From Aporrectodea caliginosa (lineage: Eukaryota > Annelida > Clitellata > Crassiclitellata > Lumbricidae), in the NCBI GenBank assembly GCA_020284085.1, contig JACEVL010000671.1:110001-174000 (forward strand): DNA of 64,000 bases, written 5' to 3'. Numbering within the stretch: the stretch's first letter is position 1; each line of letters begins with the position of its first letter. Shown here piece by piece: positions 44,031 to 54,345 of the stretch. The position numbers and the translations under genes are program-made. Under the pieces are notes generated by a model. It did no database searches, was not told where the DNA came from, and was given only the letters and a program-made list of their open reading frames with translations.

Positions 44031-44957
44031 TCAAGTAATGAATTTCCATTCGCTCCATTCCATGGCGGCAGTAATTTATTCGCTTAGCAACGGAACTCCA
44101 AGTTACTGCTTACCTGCTGCTAGAGGCGCTATTTTAGGACTAGCAGGTCACTGTGACCGATTGTCGAGGCAGATTGCGATGAGCGAATCGAATTTGAGAA
44201 TTTCGCTATTAAAACGTAAAAGTTCTAACCGAAAAGAAGTAAAACGAAAGTATTCGAATTAAGCGTCCCGTCCTGAATAGATGAAAATATCGAAATTTTG
44301 GGTGAAACTAGAAGTTTCAAAATCGCCTCCACAAAGCGATCGGTGTCGTATTTAAACCATAGGCATCATTCTTACATCTACTATGATGCCTATGGTGGAA
44401 ACGAATCGACCACCGCCATTACAGCAATTCTTTGACGCTATCTTCGGATAACGTTGTGGTGAAAAATCCGTTTGATTTCTCTAAGCTTATATTTGATTAA
44501 CGTGAAAGGTCAGTAAGGTCGAAACAGCCCTTAGCTCCAAACTATGACGATTTAAGTTGGAAGTTAATTGAATTGTGAATGCTTATCAGATGTGAATTAA
44601 TTCTGAATGGCGCTTCACTCCAGATTCTGCTAATGCAGAAAGAAAGAACTTTAGGAGAAGATAGTAGTGAACACCATTGCTAGTGCAGTTAGATACAACG
44701 GTTGAACCTATGTTTTGGTATAAAAGTCCATGTGGATATTCACCCTGTCTGTGAAATGGGCTCGAAACCCCACTCATTAACATCTGCAACAGTCACTGCC
44801 AGTGCCGATGTTACGCGTCTGCACTCGACTACCCCGCCATCTGGTATAGAACATGAGGTTGAATTTATTTCATTAATGATGGTCCCAGGTTGTATACAAT
44901 ATTTCATCCGCTATCCTATAAGAATATCTAGAGTGTGCACCTGTCCCGGTAACGGTT
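44031..44957. other. Intergenic sequence with a small hairpin
   Basis: Unique sequence. A perfect 13-bp inverted repeat CCATAGGCATCAT / ATGATGCCTATGG with a 13-nt loop lies at 44357-44395. No gene recognised. Confidence 0.5.
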
Positions 44958-45430
44958 CGGTGACAACTCGTCTACAGACTTTTCGTCTACGACACTTGGT
45001 CTACAGACACTTCGTCTACTAACATTTCGTCTACAAGTGTATCTGTATCCATTACGGCAATACGGCTAATCAACAGAGGCCGCTAAAACGTGCTCAGGAA
45101 TCCAGCTTCTAATTACTGAAAAGATTATTTTCATCAATCCAACTTCTATTGAATGGAAGCTTAGTTTCATCCATGCATCTAGCTTGGTATCCAGCTTCTA
45201 TTTACGGTAAAAATTATTTCGATCGATCCCGATTCTATTTCAACATAGAAATGTTTTATCCATCCCACTTCCATTTAGGGAAACAGTTTTTTTCATCAAT
45301 CCAGCTTCCATTTTAAAGTGGCATTATCAAATAACTTTGTAGACGAAATGTCGTTAGACGAAATTTGTGTAGACGAAGTGTCGTAGACGAAATGTCGGTA
45401 GACGAATTGTCGTGACACCCCCGGTAACAC
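44945..45430. mobile_element. Element with iterated GTAGACGAAATGTCG termini
   Basis: The left end carries four or five copies of TTCGTCTAC-type words (44965-45033). The right end carries five inverted copies, GTAGACGAAATGTCG (45341-45412). The outermost part is GTCCCGGTAAC/CCCCGGTAAC. The core (45100-45310) is a degenerate tandem repeat whose complement reads AATAGAAGTTGGATTGATGA, the same core as the element at 46550-46975. Confidence 0.7.
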
Positions 45431-46549
45431 GTTGTGTATAAAGTGTTAACTATAAACTATTTTTTATTTATAGCGTGATTCAGAAGTTCCGATTTCTTGC
45501 TTTAGGCTTGAGATCTGAACTCATTAATTCATTCTGTTTAGATATCTATTTTCCCACGAAAGCCATTCACACATCTCCAAACATGAGAAACTTCATAATT
45601 TCTATGATCGTTAATAAAGCAGTTGGCACAAACGAAAAGAAGTCCACAGACGTTTGGCATTAAACTGGCGATAACGCTTTCGCTACCTTTCTGGAGCTTT
45701 TTTATTGGCATCGAATTCGATTAATTATTGGTGCATAGGGCAGTTATTACTTTAATTCTCTGTGGTGTCTAAAACAAACTTCGCACAACTTATGGTTGCA
45801 ATCAGTCGCTGGAATTTGTACACTCCTTGCCTCCTCAATCTCGTCTAGACATGAGTCACATGCAACTAAATTTTTGAAATTTCTATAAAAAATGAAGTAA
45901 AAGACAAAGTCACTGACCTACTTGCATAGCTATATGTTCGTAACTTGGCTTATCATGTGAACACAAATCCAGTTCCCACAATGCATTTGTTATGATTATT
46001 GTATAATAAATGTTAATACAGTGAATCATTTTTAATAAATATTAGTCGTTGCTTTTGAGTTTTCTGCAATAGGATCCCTCAGCCCATGGTGTGATAGAGG
46101 TTGGACAGCACTACAATATAACATATAATATTGAGAATGTTCTCTGCTCTATAGCTGCTGATCATAATTCGTACTAATTCATGACAGTAAGAATTTGCAA
46201 TATTGCAATATATTAATAGACTCCGGTTAACTTGGGTCATTGGGTAGTTTTTGGTTTGTTTTGGTCTGAAATATTAGGAAATCAGGTAGACAGAGAAAAC
46301 ATGTTCCTCGTGATTACTGAAATTCTATCCTCTCAATTCTGCTGAATTCGAGAATCTACAATCGTCTTTCCATCTTGAAATACCCTCTGAAGCATAGACC
46401 AGTCATTTGAAATTCGTTCGCACATCGTATTATATGAGATCAGTGCTTCCTTTGCTTTTCGTTAAAGAAAGAAAATAGTTCACGATTGTTCTCCGTGGAT
46501 GAAAATCTACTACAGTCGCCTCCCACTGCACCCAGGTCTGGTTTTGAGT
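45431..46549. other. Intergenic sequence
   Basis: A 62-codon open frame at 45475-45663 shows no recognisable domain. No gene or repeat assigned. Confidence 0.4.
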
Positions 46550-46975
46550 GGGTCTAGGACATTCCCCCCCCCTGACATTCCCCCGGACGTTTTCCCCCGA
46601 AGTTGGACTGATGAAAATAATTCTCTACTGTAATGGAAGTTGAATTGATGAAAGAAATTCTTTTCCTTAAATAGAAGCTGGATTGATTAAACAAATTCTA
46701 TGTTCAAATAGAAGTTGGATTGATGAAAAAAATGTAAGTCTAAATAAAAGCTGGATTTATGAAAGAACTTCTTTGCTTAAATAGATATTGGATTGATAAA
46801 AAAATTGTTTGCAACTTTGCATAAATAGAAGTTGGAATGATGAAAGAATATCTTTGCTTCATGAGTTGGATTAATAACAGTTATCATGGATAATGGTAGA
46901 GTTACCTACTTACTGTTGGGGGTGGGGAATGTCCGAGTGGGAAATGTCCGGGGGAAATGTCCGGATGCCGGTTTT
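46550..46975. mobile_element. Element with iterated GGGGGAAATGTCCG termini
   Basis: The left end has ACATTCCCCCCCCCTGACATT and CCCCCGGACGTTTTCCCCCG words. The right end has GGGGAATGTCC, GGGAAATGTCC and GGGGGAAATGTCCGG in inverted orientation. The core is six or seven tandem units of about 45-50 bp, AAATAGAAGTTGGATTGATG then AAAGAAATTCTTT-like, shared with 44945-45430 in inverted orientation. Confidence 0.7.
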
Positions 46976-47474
46976 TGAGTATCTAACTCTCTCCTCCTCT
47001 TCCTCTTCGCCATAAAGGGCTTCATGGCCTGCTTCAATGCTGTGCGTATACGCTGATGTCCAAGGATGTCAGATCGTTCACCGCAATTTTAGTCCATGTG
47101 CTCAAGAGGATATATACGGTGTTCCCCTTCGTCCGGAACACGCAAGACATGCCTGAAAAGTTCCTGCATTTTTCGTAATATGTTACGGCTCAGTAGGCTT
47201 ATTCTCTGTCAAGATTTGTTTATGTACCAATTCTTTTGTCTGGTCGTATAATCTCAAGAACGGAGCGCCATACTGCTAACAGCAAACGGTGATGCTTTAT
47301 CGTATGACGGAGACGCAATGAAAACATACGAAAGAATTCCATTCAACCCTTATATATAGCCTCATTTCCTTAGAACACTAATAATTCCTCCGTATACTGT
47401 ATCCGTGTCTTTTACTTTAGTTTTCGACCGTAATTCAGCCTAGAATTTAGCTTGCACTACGATTTAGATTACTT
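46976..47474. other. Intergenic sequence
   Basis: Nothing recognised. It precedes a segment paralogous to the distal part of the second gene-2 promoter module. Confidence 0.4.
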
Positions 47475-47558
47475 ATTAGCGACCATCTTCTGATGCTTCG
47501 AGCATAGCTAGAGTGACGCTATAAAAGTTCTTAGATTAAACTGTAGGCCCAGTGATAT
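47475..47558 (+). promoter_or_regulatory. Distal piece of promoter module a, detached
   Basis: ATTAGCGACCATCTTCTGAT, GCTTCGAGCATA, then GACGCTATAAAAGTTCTTAG and TTAAACTG. This matches 53847-53910 in module b, where it runs straight into the GACGTCATCTGC element. Here that continuation is about 5 kb away at 52590. The two halves were separated by insertions. Confidence 0.65.
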
Positions 47559-47559
47559 T

Positions 47560-47740
47560 TTCGTGAATAAGAAGTAGAATAAGAATAATATATATTTGAT
47601 TTTCGTTCAGCAGAAGTAGAAGTAGAATAAAAATTATTTTAAGAACGAGAATAGAATAAGAAGTGAAATTAAGACCTTCAGAAGTGAATAAAAATAAGAA
47701 GCATAATTATTTTAAGAACGAAAATTAAGAGACTTCTAAT
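47560..47740. repeat. AGAAGTAGAA-type minisatellite, block 1
   Basis: Irregular units built on GAAGTAGAATAA and AAAATTATTTTAAGAACGA. The same family recurs at 49745-49940 just before the LINE. Confidence 0.7.
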
Positions 47741-47826
47741 TTTTTAGGTGCCATGTTTTATTACTGTGATGAAGTAGGTCCCTCACAGAACAGTAGAAGG
47801 ACATTGTGCCTATATTCCTGGGTATG

Positions 47827-48036
47827 TTGTATTACTGCTTAACGACACTTTTTCATATCGAAGATGATCAGTGTCGGAGGCAGAAAGCAACCTCGTACTC
47901 CACGTTTATATTGCGACCGAGCCACCCGCAGTAAAGATCCGAGAAATTAATCTCTGATAAACCGACCGACCGGGAAGCGAACCCGGGGCGCCGGCGCGGC
48001 GAGCGGGCACGAACCCACTCGGCCACTCAGGATCTC
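47827..48036 (-). mobile_element. tRNA-derived SINE, family 1, minus orientation, perfect TSD
   Basis: Reverse complement of the family at 28588-28750: CCACTCGGCCACTCAGGATC at the head end and GGAAGCGAACCCGGGGCGCC around the B-box. It is flanked by a perfect 14-bp TSD, TATTCCTGGGTATG, at 47813-47826 and 48037-48050. The intact TSD suggests a young insertion. Confidence 0.9.
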
Positions 48037-48050
48037 TATTCCTGGGTATG

Positions 48051-48578
48051 GGGGTCATATAGCTATATACTGGCTTAAACCGGCCTCAGGGCTTAGGGGC
48101 TAATAATATGCAAATGCAGGGTAAATGCAGCTACTGTGCAGGGCTGAGGGGTTGTCACCGGCCCTCTGAGGGAGCCAGCTATAGGCCGGTAGGCTGGCTG
48201 ACCAGAGGAGTGAGGTAAGATGTGATTGGCCAGTGGGAAGAGCCAGGGGTCAGGCACATCTGACTTAGGAAAGGTAGGCCACGGACAAGGGATGATCCTT
48301 CTGGCCGTGGCTGGCTGTGAAGGAGAGTGGTCATCGCTGGTGTAGAGAAGAGCGTAGAACTGCCGTCCGAGAGAGAAAGCAAGAGAAGCGTCTGGCCAGA
48401 TCAAGGATGAAATAATTATTATACTAGGCTAGAAGATTTTCTGTAGTAATATCTAAAGTGATATTGGTATTTGGACGGCAGAGAGGGCCAAGTTCAAGGA
48501 AACGGTCCACTTTGTTGACCTGAGGTCAAATCGGCCTCAGAGTTGTTTGAAGTGGCAGGAAGGCCTCTTTTGCCCTTA
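48051..48578. other. Intergenic sequence
   Basis: GC-richer stretch with GGCCGGT/ACCGGCC words and a 104-codon proline-rich open frame on the minus strand (48093-48404) without a recognisable domain. Not called as a gene. Confidence 0.4.
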
Positions 48579-49030
48579 GGGGCCGTCCATAAATGACGTC
48601 ACGCAATTTTGGCCGATTTTGAACCCCCCTCCCCTCGTCACACTTCGTCACAAAAAGTAACACCCCTCTGAAAATGACGTCACAAAGCTCTGACCCCCCT
48701 AAAACCAAATTTCCATGGCGAAGCAAAATGCTCTTTCATGGAACAATTTAATAGAGAAAGCATGAATATTTTAAAATCTAACGGTGACCAAATATTAAAA
48801 TAATTAGAAAATTATTAATAATGGTGCCCGTATACATTAAATAATTAAAAAAATAATTAAAATGTAATCCTCAAAATTAGTGCTGTTATTAATAAAATAA
48901 AATTGTTAATTGTTAAATTTAATTACATAGACCTGATATGACGTCACACTTCTCAGACAATGTCACACATCGTCACAAATTTTCGACCCCCCTCCCCCCT
49001 AGGGGCGTGACGTCATTTATGAACGGCCCC
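48579..49030. mobile_element. MITE with GGGGCCGT ends and TTA target duplication (PIF/Harbinger-like)
   Basis: The left end GGGGCCGTCCATAAATGACG and the right end, complement of GGGGCCGTTCATAAATGACG, are flanked by TTA on both sides (48576-48578, 49031-49033). A 3-bp TTA/TWA target duplication is characteristic of PIF/Harbinger. About 452 bp, no open frame. Each end carries TGACGTCA, and two further TGACGTCA sites lie inside. Confidence 0.75.
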
Positions 49031-49033
49031 TTA

Positions 49034-49744
49034 GTGATATTCTTTGTGCGACCTTTATTTAGCTCTTTGTAATTTAATACCTAGTGTTATCAAATGTTCT
49101 CCCATTCCAGCCGGGGTGCTTCCCCTATTGATCCACTGGATAGTTATGCATGGCAGGGACTTGAACTATCTGATCGGGTTGAACCTGGGCTCACTAGCCA
49201 GGAGTTCCCCCTTGTTCGTGGGACGCGGATGCCATCGGCCTCTTGGCAACGAAACCCATGCCTGCATTCGACCCATGAGGGATTAGAATCCGTTTATCAG
49301 GTCATGAAATAGGGAATTCTTCACAGTACCGCCGTACAGAAATATGTTTAAAATGCATGTTCCTTATTTGGATTTGACGTACAACTCTGCGCATAATGTG
49401 AATCTCATAGTTAATCTCATGAACTCCAGTCTACTTTCGCCACAGTTCTGCACTCCTGGCCAACTCAGCTTTAATGAGTACACTGACCGTACACCGTTGG
49501 TTGGAAGATGAGACGGCGAGGGAGAGGACTCACTCCCAGCCCTCATTTGCGGAGGCTAAGAAAATGAAGTCGCTAACGCTTCATACATATGGCTGCTTCA
49601 GGGTTCGCTTAAGGGACTGCTCTTCTTTCTCCTCCTCTTTTTCTTCTTCATAATATTCTCTGTGCATGAGTGAAATGGTTTAAAGGTTTTGTTCATATCT
49701 CTAATCTTGATAAGTGCATGAATAAGTTAAATTATGTGTTAACC
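49034..49744. other. Intergenic sequence
   Basis: No gene or repeat recognised. Short open frames at 49044-49312 have no domain. Confidence 0.4.
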
Positions 49745-49940
49745 TGAACTAGAAGTAAAATTATTTGAGAACTAGAAGTAGAAGTAAAATTATTTGAGAG
49801 GTAGAAGGAGAAGTAAAATTGTTTCAACAGAAGTGAATAAGAACTAGAAGTAAAATTAATTGAGAAGTAGAAGTAGAAGGAGAAGTAAAATCACTTCAGC
49901 AGAAGTGAATAAGAACTAGAAGTAAAATTAAACAAAGAAC
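49745..49940. repeat. AGAAGTAGAA-type minisatellite, block 2
   Basis: Repeated AGAACTAGAAGTAAAATTAT and GAGAAGTAGAAGGAGAAGTA units, related to 47560-47740. Confidence 0.75.
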
Positions 49941-49944
49941 TAAA

Positions 49945-52592
49945 ATATCACCGACTGTAGCTATGTCAGACGGGGTGCAAGGACTGACGACGTCTACTAT
50001 CAAAATCATGGCGGCGTCGTCGTGGTTGCGTCTGCTGCTGTCAGGCTGACGAAGCTTACTGCTCCGTTTGAGCCTGCAACCTTCGAGCATCTCATCGCCA
50101 GGGTAACGGTCGCTGGAAGCTCGTTCGTCTTCGCAGTTGTCTACCGCCCAGGCTCTGCGGCGGTGACTGCAGCCTTCTTCGACGAGCTTCGCGTACTGCT
50201 CGAATACTTGTCATCGTTCGCCATGCCCTACGTCATCACAGGCGATATCAACATTCGCTTTGACCGTCTTGATGACCCGACAGCTTTGCGTGCTACTGAG
50301 TTGCTTGACATGTTCGGTGCGGTACAGTGCGTGGCTGGTGCGACTCATGATCGCGGAGGCACCCTTGATGTCGTCATCACCAGAAAGGACGAGAGACCAC
50401 CAGCGGTTGATGTCATCAATGTTCCTGGAGGTGCGTCTGACCATCGGATGGTGGCCTGGTCCTTCCACGCCGCCCCACCCGAGACGCCCGTCTACAGAAC
50501 ACAGCGGAGGCACTTCGATGTAGATCGGTTCAGGGCCGATCTCAAAGCCTCTTGCCTCTGTGACGGCTCCGCTGGCCTCTCGTCGGGCGATGGCGTCGAT
50601 GCGATGGCTATGCGCTTCGATGAAGTGGTTACGGCCTTGCTCGACGTCCACGCGCCGATGGCTGAAATCACCTGTCGGGTTCGACGCTCGTCCGACAAGT
50701 GGTACGACTCGGATTGTCGTTCTGCGAAGCGTCGCAACAGGCGGCTTGAGCGTCAATTCAAGAGGTCGCGCACGGGTGCCGATCGTGACAGTTGGATGGG
50801 ATCGCTGAAATCCATGCATCGCCAGGTTCGATCAAAGCGGGATCGATTCTGGAAGTCAAAAGTCGATGCACGGCGTGACCCGGCGTCGCTATAGCGAGCG
50901 ATAAATGACGGACTGGGCAGGGGCGAGGACGTGGCACCTAGTGCTGTACCGGGACTTTCTGCTGAGGTTTTCGCCGACTACTTCGACCAAAGAGTCTCCG
51001 ACATCAGGTCGGCTACTGATGGCGCGCCTCCACCGGTGATTCGTGACATCTCGACGTCGGATCGGTTTTCCGGTTTCGTACCTGTTACGACCGACGTTGT
51101 CTGCCGGTTGGTTAAGGACGCTGCCGACAAGTACTCGATGAAAGACCCGATGCCTACGTGGCTGCTTAAGACCATCATCGACCTGCTCGCCCCGTACATC
51201 GCCTCACTGCTCAATTCATCGCTGTCCTCCGGCACCGTCCCGACGTGTTACAAGGACGCTTATGTTACACCTCGCCTTAAGAAGTCTATGCTTCCTCCGA
51301 GACCGCGCTTCTCAAGGTGATCACCGACCTTATCGAGGCGATTGATGCGGGAAACCACGCGCTGCTCGGCCTGCTCGATCTATCGGCGGCGTTCGATACC
51401 GTCGACCATGATGTGCTGATCGAACGCTTGGAGAGGACCTACGGAATCGGTTCGGTGGCACTAGACTGGCTCCGTTCCTACCTGAGCGGTCGTAGACAGA
51501 CAGTGCTCTACGATGGAGTCTTGTCATCTGTTCGCTCTCTCGTCTGCGGTGTCCCTCAAGGCTCTGTACTCGGACCGCTGCTGTTCCTGCTCTACACGGC
51601 CGACGTCGGTGAGCTTGCCGCCAGTCTCGGCTTGTCATCTCATTTCTACGCTGATGACTCCCAGCTCTACACGTGGGGCCGACCGTCAACTGATGAACAG
51701 CAGCGGCGAAGGATGGAGTTGGGCGTTGAGCGGATCGCGGAGTGGATGCGATCTAACAGACTCCGTCTCAACCCCGAGAAGACGGATTTCTTATGGTGCG
51801 CGACCAGCAGACGGTGCCCTCATCTTGACACTGGCGAACTGAGTGTCTGCGGGTCTGCGATCCGACCTGTGACCGTCGTCCGCGATCTCGGCGTCACGCT
51901 AGAATCAGACCTGTCCATGAGAAGTCATGTGGCGCGAATCGTTGGCTGCTGCTTTCGTCAGCTCCGTCTCCTGAGAGGCTGCATCAGGTCATTGCCTTTC
52001 GAGGCTGCGAGAGCGGCCGTTGCCGCCTTCGTCACCTCTCAGGTTGACCGCTGCAACAGCCTACTGGTCGGTGCGCCCAAGTGCCTCTTGGATTGCCTGC
52101 AGTCCGTTCTCAACGCTGCCGCGAAGCTGCTATGCAACCGGAGGAAATATGATCATGTCACGCCGCTCCTCCGTGATGTTCTGCACTGGCTGCCAGTCTC
52201 TCTGCGTATTGAGTTCAAAATCTGTTTGTTAGTCTACAAGTCACTTCATGGGGCCGCGCCTGAGTATTTGCGCGATTACTGTATCGGGACGCATTCTTCC
52301 GCCTCCGGGTTGCGACTCCGATCGCTCGAGAAAAGCGATCTTCGCGTAAAACGGATGAAAACCCGGTTTGGCGATCGCGCCTTCTCGGCGGCCGGCCCCA
52401 GATGCTGGAACGGTCTTCCTCCTGCCCTGCGAGCAGCTAACACAGTTGACTCCTTCAAATCTGGACTCAAGACTTATTTGTTCTGTAAGGCCTACCCTGA
52501 TGTTAGTTGACTGTGAGGCGCCCTTGTAACGGCATGGCTGTGTTACGGCGCCATATAAATTGTCACTATTATTATTATTATTATTATTATTA
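49945..52592 (+). mobile_element. CR1/L2-like LINE, 5'-truncated, inactivated
   Basis: GC-rich relative to its surroundings. An endonuclease C-terminal part (from YVRRGARTDDVYYQNHGG; VITGDINIRFD; GASDHRMVAWSF) is followed by a reverse transcriptase. An in-frame TAG at 50892-50894 separates them. Around 51283 the frame jumps from DAYVTPRLKKS to TALLKVITDLIEAI, with the expected segment between these motifs deleted. The rest is intact: LLDLSAAFDTVDHDVL, GVPQGSVLGPLLF, catalytic YADD in HFYADDSQLY, LGVTLESDL, and the C-terminal SFKSGLKTYLF. The 3' end is GGCGCCATATAAATTGTC plus (ATT)n (52568-52592). It splits promoter module a of gene 2. Confidence 0.92.
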
Positions 52593-52961
52593 TGTTTGAC
52601 ATCATCTGCGAGTGATTGTATTTCCCAAATGCACTTTATTAACGCATCTGAATAAAGCTGTGACGTCATAAACCGCAAACAAACTTTAATATTAAGGTTT
52701 TACGCGCAGCTTACTTGAAAGAATTTTATGCGCAGCTCACTTGAAAGAATTAAACTTTGCTTATGATGTATTGGTGTTTAACAAAACTGATTATTTAGAG
52801 TTGCCTTTCACGTTTAAATCGCTGAGATTTGTAATAGCAATACTTTCAAGCAGTCGTGACATAATTTAAACGTTTATTGCGAAGTTATACGAATATCTAT
52901 AACGCTATGAGTCGTCAGAAATAATATATTCTGGATTTTCTAAGAAAGCTGTTTTACCGCA
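52593..52961 (+). promoter_or_regulatory. Promoter module a of ABCA gene 2 (proximal part)
   Basis: Aligned with 53915-54301 at an offset of 1340. Shared blocks are GACATCATCTGC/GACGTCATCTGC, AATAAAG..TGACGTCATAAAC, a 25-bp direct repeat GCGCAGCTCACTTGAAAGAA occurring twice, and GATTCTGGATTTTCTAA..AAGCTGTTTTACCGC up to the ATG. Confidence 0.65.
52661..52668. promoter_or_regulatory. CRE-type palindrome TGACGTCA (module a)
   Basis: 301 bp before the ATG of exon 1a, in the same TGACGTCATAAAC context as gene 1 and module b. Confidence 0.55.
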
Positions 52962-53005
52962 ATGGCTGAACCAAGTGAAACAACACAGAAACATGGAGGA
53001 AATGC
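52962..53005 (+). CDS. ABCA3: ABCA gene 2 exon 1a (44 nt)
   Basis: MAEPSETTQKHGGN plus GC, followed by GTATGT. GC joins the G that starts exon 2 to give Ala-Asn-Trp-Arg. Same length, phase and peptide as gene 1 exon 1. The residue at position 4 (Pro) matches gene 1, whereas copy b has Ala. Confidence 0.75.
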
Positions 53006-53465
53006 GTATGTTTTATCACGTTAACATTGTTAAGCTTTGAACGTTGTGATTGATAAGGTTATAGTATTCCTAAGGTTTTACTCTTAGTAGGCCTAAGCCT
53101 ATGCTTCAACTCGCTGAGCAACTCTGTTCGTTGTTCATAAACTCTCCTCTTTACGTGTGCATTTATTAATTAGTCTTTCGTTCAAACCTTAACGCTTCAA
53201 TCGTCTTATCCCGCACAGATAACAGAAAGACAGACACACAAACTGATAGATAGGTAGCTGAATAGGAGAAGATAGGAAGAAAGGTTGTGAAAGTTAGATG
53301 AAACAGAGCAGAGAGTAAGACAGACAGATGGATAGTGGCAGACAGACATACTCAATTAAACAAAAAATGAACGAATAGTCCGATTTGCATGAACTCTTTT
53401 TTGTTCTATTTGTCTCGACGAGAGCTATATTGGGGGAAAATATTGACGCTAAATTCTGGATAATT
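53006..53465 (+). other. Sequence after exon 1a
   Basis: The first 200 bp align with the sequence after exon 1b, then the copies diverge. Contains CAGACAGA-type words near 53220-53350. Confidence 0.5.
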
Positions 53466-53755
53466 CAAGGTCATTTCAAGTTCAGAAAAAATGAAATCTA
53501 GCAAAAATCAGAGAAAAATGGCCAGATCTCAGCCAATAATTCTTGAAATCAGCTAATTCTATCTTGAGTTTCTCTTCTAGATATGGGCTACCTGGGATTA
53601 GAAACAAGGCCATTAAGTGTAAGGCGATCCAAGGTTATTTTAAGGTCAAAAACGTAAATTTGAGAGGAAATCAGAGTAAATAACCTTAGCTCAGACAAAT
53701 ATTATTACATTTTAATTTTTTTATACCAATTTGCTCATGCCGATAAGGGCTACAT
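53466..53755 (+). repeat. Dispersed two-unit repeat, plus copy
   Basis: AAAAATCAGAGAAAAATGGC, CAGATCTCAGCCAATAATTC, GGGCTACCTGGGATTAGAAA, GATCCAAGGTTATTTTAAGG and a second GATAAGGGCTAC unit. The reverse complement of 59115-59415 matches over the whole length. The unit is about 150 bp and present twice here. Confidence 0.8.
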
Positions 53756-53846
53756 TCGAGAAGACAGTACCTTAAGGTTAAGCATTCCATTTCACCATTA
53801 GAGCTTCATTCCCTTATAACCCTCATTACCTTTGGAATTTCGATAA

Positions 53847-54301
53847 TTAGCGACCATCTTCTGATGCTTTGAGCATAAAGACAGTGGCGCTATAGAAGTT
53901 CTTGCGTTAAATTGCAGCTATTGTTGACGTCATCTGCTTTACCGTGTGATTTTTATCCGCAGACTGCACCCATGAACGCAATTAAATAAAGCAATGACGT
54001 CATAAACAACACAAAATCATCACAATAATTATGAAGTGCGAATACGCAGCTCACTTGAAAGAATTTTATGCGCAGCTCATTTGAAAGAATTTAACTTTGC
54101 TGCTGATGTATTGGTGTTTAACAAAACTGATTATTTAGAGTTGCCTTTCACGTTTAATTCGCTGAGATTTGTTACAGAAATACTTTCAAGCAGTCGTTCT
54201 ATAATTTCAACGTTTATTGTGAAGTTACACGAATATCTATAACGCTATAAGTCGTCAGAAATAACAGATTCTGGATTTTCTAAGGAAGCTGTTTTACCGC
54301 A
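53847..54301 (+). promoter_or_regulatory. Promoter module b of ABCA gene 2
   Basis: The uninterrupted version of the module: ATTAGCGACCATCTTCTGAT, then TTGACGTCATCTGC at about 53915, the CRE block at 53995, the duplicated GCGCAGCTCA(C/T)TTGAAAGAA, and the TTTTACCGCAATGG start context. Confidence 0.65.
53995..54002. promoter_or_regulatory. CRE-type palindrome TGACGTCA (module b)
   Basis: 307 bp before the ATG of exon 1b. A second CRE-like core, TTGACGTCAT, lies about 80 bp upstream. Confidence 0.55.
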
Positions 54302-54345
54302 ATGGCCGAAGCAAGTGAAACAACACAGAAACATGGAGGAAATGC
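54302..54345 (+). CDS. ABCA3: ABCA gene 2 exon 1b (44 nt)
   Basis: MAEASETTQKHGGN plus GC and GTATGT donor, 1340 bp downstream of exon 1a. Either first exon can splice in phase to exon 2. Being nearer to exon 2 with an intact module upstream, this may be the main start. Confidence 0.75.

Noticed and set aside
50211..50819. 202-codon minus-strand frame
   Set aside because: It is antisense to the endonuclease domain of the LINE, a GC-rich shadow frame.
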